Shown: positions 30,285 through 39,474 of the stretch, in pieces
How the letters are laid out: each line of letters begins with the position of its first letter
Position numbering within the stretch: the first letter of the stretch is position 1
Assembly (NCBI RefSeq): GCF_000384215.1
Contig: NZ_KB913032.1
Location: forward strand, 6,905,605 to 6,969,604
Length of the DNA stretch: 64,000 nt
Direction of reading: 5' to 3'
Source: Amycolatopsis alba DSM 44262
GTDB taxonomy: Bacteria > Actinomycetota > Actinomycetes > Mycobacteriales > Pseudonocardiaceae
Notes under the pieces: generated by a model
Told to the model about the DNA's origin: nothing
Seen by the model: the letters and a program-made list of their open reading frames with translations, nothing else
Database searches by the model: none
Program-made: the position numbers and the translations under genes

Positions 30285-33200
30285 GTGGCAAGCGGTGACG
30301 TCCACCCGTTGTCGTCGGCGCAGGAACAGCTGTGGTTCATCGACCAGCTGCGTTCCGGCGCGGCCATCGAGCATCTGCTGTCCGCGACCCTGCGGCTGCG
30401 TGGTGACCTCGACGTCGAGGCACTGACCGCGGCCTTGACGGAGATCGCGGCGCGGCACGCGGTATTACGGTCCCGGTTCGACACGGTGGACGGTACCGCG
30501 GTGCAGGTCGTCACGGCTCCGGCGCCGGTCAATCCATCCATTGTGGACATCTCGGGCCAGTCGCCGTCCGAGCGGGAGGCGAGCCTGCGGGAGATCCGGC
30601 TGCGCGATCTGCGCACCCCGATCGACCTGCGCACGGAACCGCCGTGGCGGGTCACCCTCGTCCGGCTGGCCGTCGACGAAGCGGTCCTGCTGATCGCCGT
30701 GCACCACATCGCCTTCGACGGCTTGTCCTGGAGCGTGCTGGCCAGGGAACTCGACGCGTTCTACGGCGCGACGAAGCTGCCGGAGCCGGGTCTTCAGCAC
30801 CACGATGCCCTGCGCCGCCGCGAGCGGAGAGCCACTGACGACGGGCTCGCGTACTGGACGGATCGGCTCGCCGGGCTCGTCCCGCTCGAACTGCCCGCCG
30901 ACCGGCCCCGACCGGCACGATGGGCGGCCGAGGGCGACTCCGTCGATTTCATCGTGCCGTCCGCACTGGCCGAGAAGCTGCGAGAGCTTGGCCGCACCCA
31001 CCGCGCGACGCCGTTCATGGTGTACCTGGCCGCGTACCAGCTCCTCCTGGCCCGCTATTCGGGACAGGACGACATCGCCGTCGGGGTCTCGGTCTCCACC
31101 AGGCGTCCGGACGAGCTGTCCCTGATCGGGATGTTCCTCAACACGCTGGTGCTGCGCGGTGATCTGTCCGGCGACCCGTCCTTTGAGGAGCTTCTGGGGC
31201 AGGCACGGAAGTCCGCTCTCGAGGCGTACGCGCACCAGGACGTGCCGTTCGATCAGGTCATCGCCCGGCTGGAGCCGGAGCGCGACCCGTCCCGGAACCC
31301 GGTCTTCCAGGCCGGTATCGCTTGGTACGACGCCCGTCGCCAGCCCTATCGGCTACCCGGCCTCGACGTCTCGCTGTGTCCGCCGCTGTGGGCCGCCTCG
31401 GCTTTCGACCTGTCGCTGCACCTGGCCCAGTTCGCCGACGGTTCGGTACAGGGTCAGCTCATCTATCCGACGAGCCTGTTCGATCGCGCCAGGATCGACA
31501 GGATGGCCGCCAACTACCTCCGGCTGCTCGAAGAGATCGCAGCCGCCCCCGAAGATCCCGCGCATCTGCTCGAACTGGTCGCCGAGTCCGAACAGGACCG
31601 GCTGCGTTCCTTCGGCACGGCGGCGACCGTGACGGCAGGACAGTCCTTGCCGGAGTTGTTCTTCGACCGGGCCGCACGAGCTCCACGGTCCGTGGCCGTC
31701 GTGTCCGATGTGGACGAATTGAGCTACGGCGAACTCGCCGAACGGGTCAGTGCCTTGGCCGCTTACCTGCGACAGCAGGGCGTCGGCACGGAGACACCCG
31801 TCGGCGTCGCGCTGGACCGCGGCACCGACCTGGTCGTCACGCTGCTGGCGATCCTCACCGCGGGCGGCACCTACGTCCCGCTGCCGCCGGACCACCCGGC
31901 CGAACGCCTTCGCCAGGTCGTCGCCGACACCGGCGCCACGCTGGTGCTGTCGCACTCCACCGTGGACGTCGAGCTGCCGGACGCGCTCACCAGGATCGAT
32001 CTGGACGAGCATCGGGACGCCATCGCCCGTCACACGCTCGCCGAGCGCCCGGCGATCCACGGCGCGCAGATCGCCTACGTTGTGCACACGTCGGGTTCGA
32101 CAGGCAGGCCCAAGGGAGTCGCCGTCACCCACGACGGCATCCGCAACCGGGTCCTGTGGTCGGTCCGCACCCAGCTGACCGCCGCGGACCGGGTCCTGCA
32201 GAAGACCACGATCGGGTTCGACGCCTCGCTGTGGGAGCTGCTGGCTCCGTTCGCCGCCGGTGCCACCCTGGTCATGGCGCCGCCTGGCGCCCACCGCGAT
32301 CCCGCCGCGATGGCCGGGGCGATCGTCCGGCACGGCGCCACGGTCCTGCAACTCGTCCCGTCGGTCCTGCGCCTGCTGCTCGACGAGCCCGGTTTCACCG
32401 AGTGCGCGTCGCTGCGCTTGATCTGCTCGGCGGGTGAGGCGCTGCCGGCGTCGCTGTGCCGTCGCCTGACCACGCTGCTCGACGTGGAGCTGGAAAACAC
32501 CTACGGTCCCACGGAATGCGCCATCGACGTGACCGCGTGGCGGTACCGGCGCGACGACCAGGACGGCACCGTGCCCATCGGCACGCCCCTGTCCGGGACA
32601 CGGGTGTTCGTCGTGGATGCCTCGGAACGGCTCGTGCCGATCGGGGTGCCGGGCGAGCTGTGTGTCAGCGGCGCCGGGCTCGCCCGCGGCTACGTCGATC
32701 GTCCACTTCAGACGGCCCGGCAGTTCACCCCGCATCCCTACCCCTCGATTCCCGGCGAACGCTGGTATCGCACCGGCGATCTGGTTCACTGGCGGCAGGA
32801 CGGCGTGCTGGAGTTCGTCGGCCGCGTCGACGATCAGGTCAAGATCAACGGTGTGCGGATCGAGCCCGCCGAGATCGAGGCCGCGCTGTGCGCGCATCCG
32901 GGTGTCACGGCGGCCGCCGTTCTCCCCCACCGGACACCGGCCGGGGACACCACTCTCGTCGCCTACGCGGTGCCCGCCGACGGAACGATGCCCGCCGACC
33001 TGCACGAGCACCTCGCCGGGCGGTTGCCGTCGCCGATGATCCCTCCGGTCGTCCACGCCCTCGACGCACTCCCGCTGGGTCCCAACGGCAAACTCGACCG
33101 TGCCGCGCTGCCCGCGCCGGACGGTATCCCCGAGTCCGCTTCGGACGATCACACGGCGCCAGGCACACCGACCGAAAAGCTCGTCGCCGCCGCCATGGCC

Positions 33201-36200
33201 GAACTGCTCGGGGTCGGGCACGTCGGCGTCCGCGCCGACTTCTTCGCCCTCGGCGGCCACTCGCTTCTCGCCATCCGGCTCGTGCTGAAACTCCGGCGTG
33301 AGTTCGGCGGAGAGCTGACGGTCGGCGAGCTGTTCGACGACCGGACCGTCGAACGCCTCGCCGCCCGGCTCGACGCGAGCAGCACCGGAGCCGCCTTCTC
33401 GGCGATACAGCCGGTCCCGCGTGACGGCGGCCTGCCGTTGTCGTTCGCCCAGCAGCGGATGTGGTTCCTCGACCAGCTCGACCCCGGCAGCGTCGAGTAC
33501 CTCGTCCCGCTGGCCCTGCGGCTTTCCGGACCGCTTTCCGTCAAGACGTTCCAGCACGCCCTGGACCGGCTCGCCGCCCGGCACGAGGTACTGCGCACCC
33601 GCTACGTCGACCGGAACGGCGAACCCGTGCAGATCGTCGACCCGCCGGGACCGGTCGCGTTCCGCCTCGTCGACCTGACCGGCGAGCCCGACGCGGCCCG
33701 CGAACTGCTGCGCCAGGTGTCGGGCCGTCCGTTCAATCTCGAACGCGAGCATCCGCTGCGCGTCACCGTGATCCGGGTGGCCGAGGACGAGCACCTGGTC
33801 GCGCTGACCCTGCACCACATCGCCTTCGACGCCTGGTCGATGGCCATCCTGTTCCGCGACCTGAACGAGGCCCACGTCGAGCCGTTGCCCGTCCAGTACG
33901 CCGACTTCGCCGCCTGGCAGCGATCCGAACGGTCCCTCGAAGACATGGCCGGTCAGCTCCGGTACTGGCGGGAAAGGCTCGCCGGGCTCACCCCGGTCGA
34001 GCTGACCACCGACCGGCCGCGTCCGGCGCAGCGTGACCCGCGCGGGGACACCGTTTCGGTCACCGTCCCGGTTCCGGTCGCCCGTGCGGTGACCGAGCTG
34101 GCCGCCCGGCAGGGCGCGACACCGTTCATGACCATGCTCGCCGCGTTCCACGTACTGCTCGGGCGCTACACCGGGCGCACCGACGTCTCGGTCGGCACGC
34201 CGGTAGCGGGCCGGACCCGGCAGGAGACCGAAGAACTACTGGGTCTCTTCACCAACACCTTGGTCCTGCGGGCCGATCTGTCGGGTTCGCCGACCTTCGT
34301 CGAGCTGCTCGACCAGGTCCGGCGCGGCTGCACCGAGGCATTCGCCCGGCAGGACCTGCCGTTCGAGCATCTCGTCGACGCGTTGCAGCCGGACCGGGAC
34401 CTCTCCCGCAACCCGCTGTTCCAGATCATGTTCGAGCTGGAGAATCTGGAGAACCGGCCGGACACCTTGTGCGGCACCGCGGTCCAGCCGATCCCGGCCG
34501 GCGCCTCGGTCGCCAAGTTCGACCTGACCGTGTCCGTGCAGCAACGCGACGGCGGAGAGCTGCGTTGTGTCTTCGAGTACGCGACCAGCCTGTTCGACCG
34601 GGTGACGATCGAGCGGATGGCGGGGCACTACCTGAGTCTGCTGGCGGGCATCGGCGCCGCACCGGAGGGCGAGCTGGCCGAGTTGGACGTTCTCGGCGAA
34701 GACGAACGCCGTCGCCTGCTGCACGACTGGTCCGACCCGGATCACGAGCGACTGTCCACTCTGGACCCGGCGGGCGAGCACTCTTTGTGCGTACCCGAAC
34801 TCGTCGAACGACAGGCAGCACACCGGCCCGAGGCGGTGGCCGTGGTCTGTGGCGGACAGCAGCTGACTTATGCCGAACTGAACGCACGGGCCAACCGGTT
34901 CGCCCGGCTGTTGCGATCGCGCGGGGCCGGGCCCGAGACCGTCGTCGGGGTATGCCTGGAGCGTTCGCTCGACGCGGTGGTGGTCCTGCTGGGCGTGCTC
35001 AAATCGGGCGGCGGGTACGCCCCGTTCGACCCGCGGCATCCCGCGGACCGGCTCGATTTCATGCTCACCGACGCCGGCGCGCGGCTCGTGGTGACCACCC
35101 GCGAGTTCGCCGGGCGTTTCGGCGACCGCGAAGTGGTGGCCGTCGACGGCGTCGACTGGTCCGACGGTGACGGCACGGACCTGGAACCCCGGCCGGATCC
35201 GCGCACGCTGGCGTACCTCATCTACACCTCCGGTTCGACCGGGCGGCCTAAGGGCGTCATGACCGAGCACCGGTCCTACGCCCATCACTGCCGCGTGATC
35301 GCCGACGCCTACACCATCGGCTCCGACGACCGGGTGGTCCTGTTGTCCGCGCTCACCTTCGACGTGTCCATGGACCAGATCGGCGCGACCCTGCTCGCCG
35401 GCGCGACGATCGTGGTGAGCGATCCGCTGTTCTGGACCCCGGCCGAACTGCCGGCCAGGCTCGCCGAACAGGGGGTGACGATCATCGACACCACCCCCGC
35501 CTATTACCGCGAGGCGATGCGCTACGGCCCGGATCTGCTGGCAGGCCTGCGCTTGATGAACGTCGGCGCCGACGTGGTCACGGTGGATGACGCCCGGATG
35601 TGGGCGGACTCCGGCCTGCCGGGACGGTTCCTGTGCAGCTACGGGCCGACGGAGGCGACCATCTGCTCGGTGCTGCATCCGGTGACCGGTGAACTCGACG
35701 GTCAGCCCGCGGGTGCCGCGATGCCGCTCGGCCGCACGGTCGCGGGCACCCGCGCCTACGTCGTGGACGCCGATCTCCGCCTGGTTCCCACCGGGGTCCC
35801 CGGAGAGCTGTGCCTCGGCGGGGTACGGCTGGCCCGCGGCTACCACAACGACCCCGCCCGCACCGCCGAGCGGTTCGTCCCGGATCCGTTCGGTCCGCCG
35901 GGAGCACGGCTGTACCGCACGGGAGACCTGGTGCGGCACCGTCCGGACGGGACGATCGAGTTCCTCGGGCGCATCGACCATCAGGTCAAGATCCGCGGTC
36001 TGCGCATCGAACTCGGGGAGGTCGAGGCGGCCCTGCTGCGGCATCCCGGCGTGGACGCGGCCGTGGTGGTCACCGCGGCGGATCCGTCGGGCGCCCCGCT
36101 GCTGGCCGCCTATGTGGTCGGTGAGCCGGGCGCGGACACGTTGCGCGAACATCTGCGCACACTGCTGCCGGAGTACATGGTCCCGGCACGCTGGGCGAAA

Positions 36201-36587
36201 CTCCCCGCCCTGCCGCTGACGGCGAGTGGGAAGGTCGACCGGAAGGCCTTGCCCGCGGCGGAACTGACCGCGTCCGGCACCGGCCCGGCCGAGGCACCCC
36301 GTGGCCCGGCCGAACAGCTCATCACCGACATCTGGCGCGAGGTGCTCGGGGTGGACCGGATCGGGGTGACGGACGACTTCTTCGCGCTGGGCGGGCATTC
36401 GCTGCTCGCCACGCGCGTTCTCGCCGAGCTGCGGACCGCGTTCGCCGTGGAGCTCCCGCTGCGCCGCCTGTTCGAAGCCACCACGGTCGCCGAGCTGGCC
36501 AGGGCGGTGACCCAGGCGCTCGAGGACGAGATCGCCGGGCTCTCAGACGACGAGGTGGCGCAACTGCTGGCCGGCGAGCCGACATGA
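30285..36587 (+). CDS. Two-module NRPS, C-A(Gln-like)-T-C-A(basic-like)-T
   Basis: A 2100-residue synthetase. C1 has HHIAFDG near residue 140. A1 (VHTSGSTG near 601) reads D-A-W-Q-C-A-T-I-D against PheA, close to the bacterial Gln code D-A-W-Q-F-G-L-I-D. T1 has GGHSL near 990. C2 has HHIAFDAW near 1176 (DG changed to DA). A2 (IYTSGSTG near 1648) reads D-V-D-D-M-V-S-I-C; the acidic pair at positions 239 and 278 suggests a positively charged substrate such as 2,3-diaminopropionate, but the code is unfamiliar. T2 has GGHSL near 2036. There is no TE, so the chain passes onward, probably to the 19177-26442 protein. The GTG start at 30285 is used. Leu61 is a TTA codon (30465-30467). The stop overlaps the next gene (ATGA). 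Confidence 0.92.
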   Translation: MASGDVHPLSSAQEQLWFIDQLRSGAAIEHLLSATLRLRGDLDVEALTAALTEIAARHAVLRSRFDTVDGTAVQVVTAPAPVNPSIVDISGQSPSEREASLREIRLRDLRTPIDLRTEPPWRVTLVRLAVDEAVLLIAVHHIAFDGLSWSVLARELDAFYGATKLPEPGLQHHDALRRRERRATDDGLAYWTDRLAGLVPLELPADRPRPARWAAEGDSVDFIVPSALAEKLRELGRTHRATPFMVYLAAYQLLLARYSGQDDIAVGVSVSTRRPDELSLIGMFLNTLVLRGDLSGDPSFEELLGQARKSALEAYAHQDVPFDQVIARLEPERDPSRNPVFQAGIAWYDARRQPYRLPGLDVSLCPPLWAASAFDLSLHLAQFADGSVQGQLIYPTSLFDRARIDRMAANYLRLLEEIAAAPEDPAHLLELVAESEQDRLRSFGTAATVTAGQSLPELFFDRAARAPRSVAVVSDVDELSYGELAERVSALAAYLRQQGVGTETPVGVALDRGTDLVVTLLAILTAGGTYVPLPPDHPAERLRQVVADTGATLVLSHSTVDVELPDALTRIDLDEHRDAIARHTLAERPAIHGAQIAYVVHTSGSTGRPKGVAVTHDGIRNRVLWSVRTQLTAADRVLQKTTIGFDASLWELLAPFAAGATLVMAPPGAHRDPAAMAGAIVRHGATVLQLVPSVLRLLLDEPGFTECASLRLICSAGEALPASLCRRLTTLLDVELENTYGPTECAIDVTAWRYRRDDQDGTVPIGTPLSGTRVFVVDASERLVPIGVPGELCVSGAGLARGYVDRPLQTARQFTPHPYPSIPGERWYRTGDLVHWRQDGVLEFVGRVDDQVKINGVRIEPAEIEAALCAHPGVTAAAVLPHRTPAGDTTLVAYAVPADGTMPADLHEHLAGRLPSPMIPPVVHALDALPLGPNGKLDRAALPAPDGIPESASDDHTAPGTPTEKLVAAAMAELLGVGHVGVRADFFALGGHSLLAIRLVLKLRREFGGELTVGELFDDRTVERLAARLDASSTGAAFSAIQPVPRDGGLPLSFAQQRMWFLDQLDPGSVEYLVPLALRLSGPLSVKTFQHALDRLAARHEVLRTRYVDRNGEPVQIVDPPGPVAFRLVDLTGEPDAARELLRQVSGRPFNLEREHPLRVTVIRVAEDEHLVALTLHHIAFDAWSMAILFRDLNEAHVEPLPVQYADFAAWQRSERSLEDMAGQLRYWRERLAGLTPVELTTDRPRPAQRDPRGDTVSVTVPVPVARAVTELAARQGATPFMTMLAAFHVLLGRYTGRTDVSVGTPVAGRTRQETEELLGLFTNTLVLRADLSGSPTFVELLDQVRRGCTEAFARQDLPFEHLVDALQPDRDLSRNPLFQIMFELENLENRPDTLCGTAVQPIPAGASVAKFDLTVSVQQRDGGELRCVFEYATSLFDRVTIERMAGHYLSLLAGIGAAPEGELAELDVLGEDERRRLLHDWSDPDHERLSTLDPAGEHSLCVPELVERQAAHRPEAVAVVCGGQQLTYAELNARANRFARLLRSRGAGPETVVGVCLERSLDAVVVLLGVLKSGGGYAPFDPRHPADRLDFMLTDAGARLVVTTREFAGRFGDREVVAVDGVDWSDGDGTDLEPRPDPRTLAYLIYTSGSTGRPKGVMTEHRSYAHHCRVIADAYTIGSDDRVVLLSALTFDVSMDQIGATLLAGATIVVSDPLFWTPAELPARLAEQGVTIIDTTPAYYREAMRYGPDLLAGLRLMNVGADVVTVDDARMWADSGLPGRFLCSYGPTEATICSVLHPVTGELDGQPAGAAMPLGRTVAGTRAYVVDADLRLVPTGVPGELCLGGVRLARGYHNDPARTAERFVPDPFGPPGARLYRTGDLVRHRPDGTIEFLGRIDHQVKIRGLRIELGEVEAALLRHPGVDAAVVVTAADPSGAPLLAAYVVGEPGADTLREHLRTLLPEYMVPARWAKLPALPLTASGKVDRKALPAAELTASGTGPAEAPRGPAEQLITDIWREVLGVDRIGVTDDFFALGGHSLLATRVLAELRTAFAVELPLRRLFEATTVAELARAVTQALEDEIAGLSDDEVAQLLAGEPT

Positions 36588-38080
36588 GCTTCGTCGACGA
36601 TCTCTTCGCTCATCCCGCCGGGGCACCCGCGATCCGCACCCCGGACGGTCACCTGAGCTACGGGGAGCTGACCGACCGGATCCAGCGGCTCGCGCGGAGC
36701 CTGGCAGGCCACGGGCTGGGGCCGGAACGGGTCTGCGCCATCGCCGTCGACCGCGGTGTGGACGCCGTGATCGCGATGGCCGCCGTGGCGCGGGCGGGTG
36801 GCGCGTTCCTCGCCCTCGACGCCGACCTACCGCACGCACGTCTCGAAGCCATGTGCCGAACCGGCGGTGCGTGGATGCTGGTGACGACGGCGGCGCTCGC
36901 CGAACGGCTCTCGCTGCCCGTACCCGGTCCGGTCGTCCCGATCGACCAGACCGCACCGCCCACCGTGGCGACGCGCCTGTCCGAGGTCACCCCGCGCACG
37001 CTCGCCTACGTCAGCCACACGTCCGGTTCGACCGGCGAGCCGAACGCCGTGCTGATCGAACATGGCGGTCTGCGGTCCTACCTGCGCGCGATCGGCACGG
37101 ACAACGGGCTGGGACCGGGGACGGTCACCCTGCAGGCGGCCCCGATCGGCTACGACGCGTCGATCCGCGATGTGTTCGCACCGCTCGTCGCCGGTGGCTG
37201 CGTGGTGCTCGTCCCCCGCGCCAGGCTGCTGCGACCGGCCGAATTCGCCGAGACCGTGCGCGCTTTCGGCATCACCGCGCTGCTCAGCGTGACCCCGACT
37301 TTCCTCGGCTTCCTGACCGGACACGAGGCAGCCGCGGCGGCACTGCGGACGGTCGGGCTGGTCGTTTCGAGTGGAGAGTCGCTGCTGCCGTTCCTGACCT
37401 CGGGCGGCAGGCGCCTGCTGCCGGGCAGGCTGGTCAACCAGTACGGCCCGACCGAATGCACCATGACGTCGACCCGGTACCCCGTCCCGAAGGATCCGGT
37501 CACGACGGCCGACTTGATCGGGGCGCCGATCGACGGCGTGTCGGTGTGGCTGCTCGGTCCGGATCACCGGCCGGTACCCGACGGTGCCACCGGCGAGATC
37601 CACATCGGCGGCGTCGGAGTCGCACGCGGTTATGGCGGACGCCCCGCCCTGACCGCCGAACGGTTCGTCCCGGATCCGTTCGGCCCGCCGGGAGCACGGC
37701 TGTACCGCACCGGGGACCTGGCCCGGCGAGGCCCCGACGGCACCCTGGTGTACCTGGGCAGGATGGACCGTCAGCTCAAGATCCGGGGCCATCGCGTGGA
37801 TCCCGCCGAGATCGAAGGCGCCCTGCTGACCCATCCGGCCGTGACCGGCGCGGTTCTCACCTCGGACAAGGACGAACGAGGCCGGGTCTCCCTCAGCGCG
37901 CATGTCGTGGGCGAACTGGCCGACGTCCCCGACACCGCGCTGCGCGCCCACTTGGCCGAAACGCTGCCACCACACATGATGCCGCGCCGGTTCGTCCGCA
38001 TCGCCCGCGTACCCACCACCCACAGCGGCAAGATCGACCGAGCCGTACTGACCCGGACCGACGAGAACGGATCACGATGA
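36584..38080 (+). CDS. Free-standing adenylation domain with unusual A3 motif
   Basis: A 498-residue free-standing A domain. The core A10 lysine is present (HSGKIDRAVL), as are the A5 motif (NQYGPTECT), the A7 YRTGDLARRG and A8 ILxGRxDRQxKIRGHR-like parts (GRMDRQLKIRGHRVDP). The A3 loop reads HTSGSTGEPNAV, where PKG is expected, so a normally conserved Lys-Gly is replaced by Asn-Ala. The specificity residues read D-A-R-S-V-S-Q-M-T, which matches no code I know. It overlaps the NRPS stop (ATGA at 36584) and the next carrier-protein start (ATGA at 38077), so it should load the free carrier protein. Because both multimodular NRPSs begin with a C domain, this A-T pair probably supplies the first residue, or a residue modified in trans. 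Confidence 0.88.
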   Translation: MSFVDDLFAHPAGAPAIRTPDGHLSYGELTDRIQRLARSLAGHGLGPERVCAIAVDRGVDAVIAMAAVARAGGAFLALDADLPHARLEAMCRTGGAWMLVTTAALAERLSLPVPGPVVPIDQTAPPTVATRLSEVTPRTLAYVSHTSGSTGEPNAVLIEHGGLRSYLRAIGTDNGLGPGTVTLQAAPIGYDASIRDVFAPLVAGGCVVLVPRARLLRPAEFAETVRAFGITALLSVTPTFLGFLTGHEAAAAALRTVGLVVSSGESLLPFLTSGGRRLLPGRLVNQYGPTECTMTSTRYPVPKDPVTTADLIGAPIDGVSVWLLGPDHRPVPDGATGEIHIGGVGVARGYGGRPALTAERFVPDPFGPPGARLYRTGDLARRGPDGTLVYLGRMDRQLKIRGHRVDPAEIEGALLTHPAVTGAVLTSDKDERGRVSLSAHVVGELADVPDTALRAHLAETLPPHMMPRRFVRIARVPTTHSGKIDRAVLTRTDENGSR

Positions 38081-38322
38081 CCACGACCCGCGACCTGCCC
38101 GAGCTGATCGTGTCGCTGTACCGCGATTCCCTCGGTGATGACACTTTGGACGCCGACAGCGACTTCTTCGAGTCCAATGGGGACTCACTGGCCGCCTTTC
38201 AGATCACCGCGGGCCTGCAGAGCGCCCTCGGTATCGAGGTTTCGGTCGCCCTCGTCTTCGCTTACCCGTCGCCGGCGGACCTGGCGGACGTCCTGGCTTC
38301 GGACCGGCAAGATCTTCGTTGA
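38077..38322 (+). CDS. Free-standing peptidyl carrier protein
   Basis: An 81-residue carrier protein. The phosphopantetheine site is ESNGDSLAAFQ (Ser in the GDSL core), with a DADSDFF lead-in typical of carrier domains. Its ATG overlaps the stop of the free A domain (ATGA), which should charge it. It is the last gene of the plus-strand operon. Likely client enzymes are the SyrP-like oxygenase and the C1 domain of the 30285-36587 protein (inference). Confidence 0.9.
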   Translation: MTTTRDLPELIVSLYRDSLGDDTLDADSDFFESNGDSLAAFQITAGLQSALGIEVSVALVFAYPSPADLADVLASDRQDLR

Positions 38323-38349
38323 GACAAGGGCTCCGCGGTCGGTCCGGGT

Positions 38350-38982
38350 TCAGGCGGCGATCGTGGCGGCGAGCTCGCGGGCACGGCGGTGGGCGTCGGC
38401 CATCGATGCTTCATGCTTCGGCAGCAGGGCGGCCAGGGCCGGGGCATCGGGCACCATCGTCAGTTCGGGAATCACGGTGGTGAGGTCCAGGCCGAGCATG
38501 TCCTCACGGCCGAGCATGGCTTCGAGGGTGGGCACGACATAGTCCAGGCCGTGTTTGGGCGCGCCGGGACCGTAGCCGCCGCCCCGCGCCGAAATCACCA
38601 CGGCCGGCCGACCGGCGGCAGGCGAAGGGGCCTCGAAGTCCATGGTGCGGCCGAAGACCATGATCTGGTCCAGCCACGCCTTGAACACCGAGGGCATCGT
38701 CAGGTTGTACATCGGGACCGTGAAGAGATAGGCGCTCGCGCCGAGGAACTCTTCGATCAACGCGTCCTGCAACGCGGCCGCCTCGGTCTCCTCGGGCGTG
38801 TGCTGAGCGGGGGCGGTGGCGCGGGCGGTGATTCCGGCCGCAGACAGATGAGGCACGGGCGAAGCAGCCAGGTCGCGGTGAACGACGTCACCGCGCCAGC
38901 CGTCGAGGAAGGACTGCGCGACCTGACGCGAGACCGAGGCCTTGCCGAGCGAGGACGAGTCGATGTGAAGCAGATACGACAT
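38350..38982 (-). CDS. azoR: FMN-dependent NADH:quinone/azo reductase
   Basis: A 210-residue flavodoxin-like reductase that transfers two electrons from NADH to quinones or azo compounds. Recognised features are SYLLHIDSSSLGKASVSRQVA at the N-terminus (the FMN phosphate loop), VPMYNLTMPSVFKAWLDQI, and a GGGYGPGAPKHGLDYV segment at the FMN ring. The ATG at 38982 has GGAAGG about 9 bases upstream. It is divergent from an HxlR-type regulator and shares the short intergenic region that carries the ACTGGTAGTGCG motif, so it is probably controlled by that regulator. Convergent with the NRPS operon (27 bases apart); it marks the probable edge of the peptide cluster. Confidence 0.92.
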   Translation of the reverse strand: MSYLLHIDSSSLGKASVSRQVAQSFLDGWRGDVVHRDLAASPVPHLSAAGITARATAPAQHTPEETEAAALQDALIEEFLGASAYLFTVPMYNLTMPSVFKAWLDQIMVFGRTMDFEAPSPAAGRPAVVISARGGGYGPGAPKHGLDYVVPTLEAMLGREDMLGLDLTTVIPELTMVPDAPALAALLPKHEASMADAHRRARELAATIAA

Positions 38983-39020
38983 GGGTTGGGTCCTTCCGGA
39001 GTGGGTCGAGGGCGTTACAT

Positions 39021-39032
39021 ACTGGTAGTGCG
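39021..39032. promoter_or_regulatory. Candidate HxlR operator, copy 1
   Basis: ACTGGTAGTGCG in the 78-base gap between azoR and the hxlR-type gene. The core ACT-GGT-AGT is an inverted repeat. The identical 12-mer recurs at 40154-40165, upstream of the dsbA-like gene, so both sets of genes may answer to the same regulator (inference). Confidence 0.5.
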
Positions 39033-39060
39033 GTTGCACACCAGATGAGAGGTATTCGAG

Positions 39061-39474
39061 ATGGCGCCGGAGCGACAGATCGCAGGTCCGTGCCAGACCT
39101 GGCCGGAGGACAGCGCGTTCATCCGCGAGGTGCTCGACCGCATCGGCGACAAGTGGACCGTGCTGATCATCAGCACCCTGAACACCGGCAAGTTGCGCTA
39201 TTCCGACTTGCAGGCAAGCGTCACGGGGATCTCGCAGCGGATGCTGACCCAGACGCTCAAGCACCTCGAGCGCGACGGGCTGATCACCCGGACCGCGTAC
39301 CCCGAGGTCCCGCCGAGGGTGGAGTACGAGCTCACCGAGCTGGGCCGGTCGCTGATGGAAGCGGTCAAGGCCATGGCAGGCTGGGCCGCCGCCCACCACC
39401 GCGAGATCGCCGCGAACCGGACGGCCAGCGAGCTGACCGGAGTCGGCCGGGGCAAGACCGCGGTCAGCTCGTAG
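39061..39474 (+). CDS. HxlR-family transcriptional regulator
   Basis: A 137-residue winged-helix regulator of the HxlR family, typically a homodimeric redox- or aldehyde-sensing factor next to its target. Family features are the N-terminal Cys (GPCQTWPE), VLDRIGDKWTVLIISTL, GISQRMLTQTLKHLERDGLI (recognition helix and wing), and a YELTELGRSL tail. A single Cys in the N-terminal arm is the usual redox sensor position (known in the family). It is divergent from azoR and overlaps the end of the convergent dsbA-like gene by 11 bases. A shared motif upstream of azoR and of the dsbA-like gene suggests it controls both, making a small redox-stress regulon. Confidence 0.92.
   Translation: MAPERQIAGPCQTWPEDSAFIREVLDRIGDKWTVLIISTLNTGKLRYSDLQASVTGISQRMLTQTLKHLERDGLITRTAYPEVPPRVEYELTELGRSLMEAVKAMAGWAAAHHREIAANRTASELTGVGRGKTAVSS

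Noticed and set aside
31353..36398. Long minus-strand frames opposite the second NRPS
   Set aside because: Same antisense artefact; the plus-strand domains are intact throughout.
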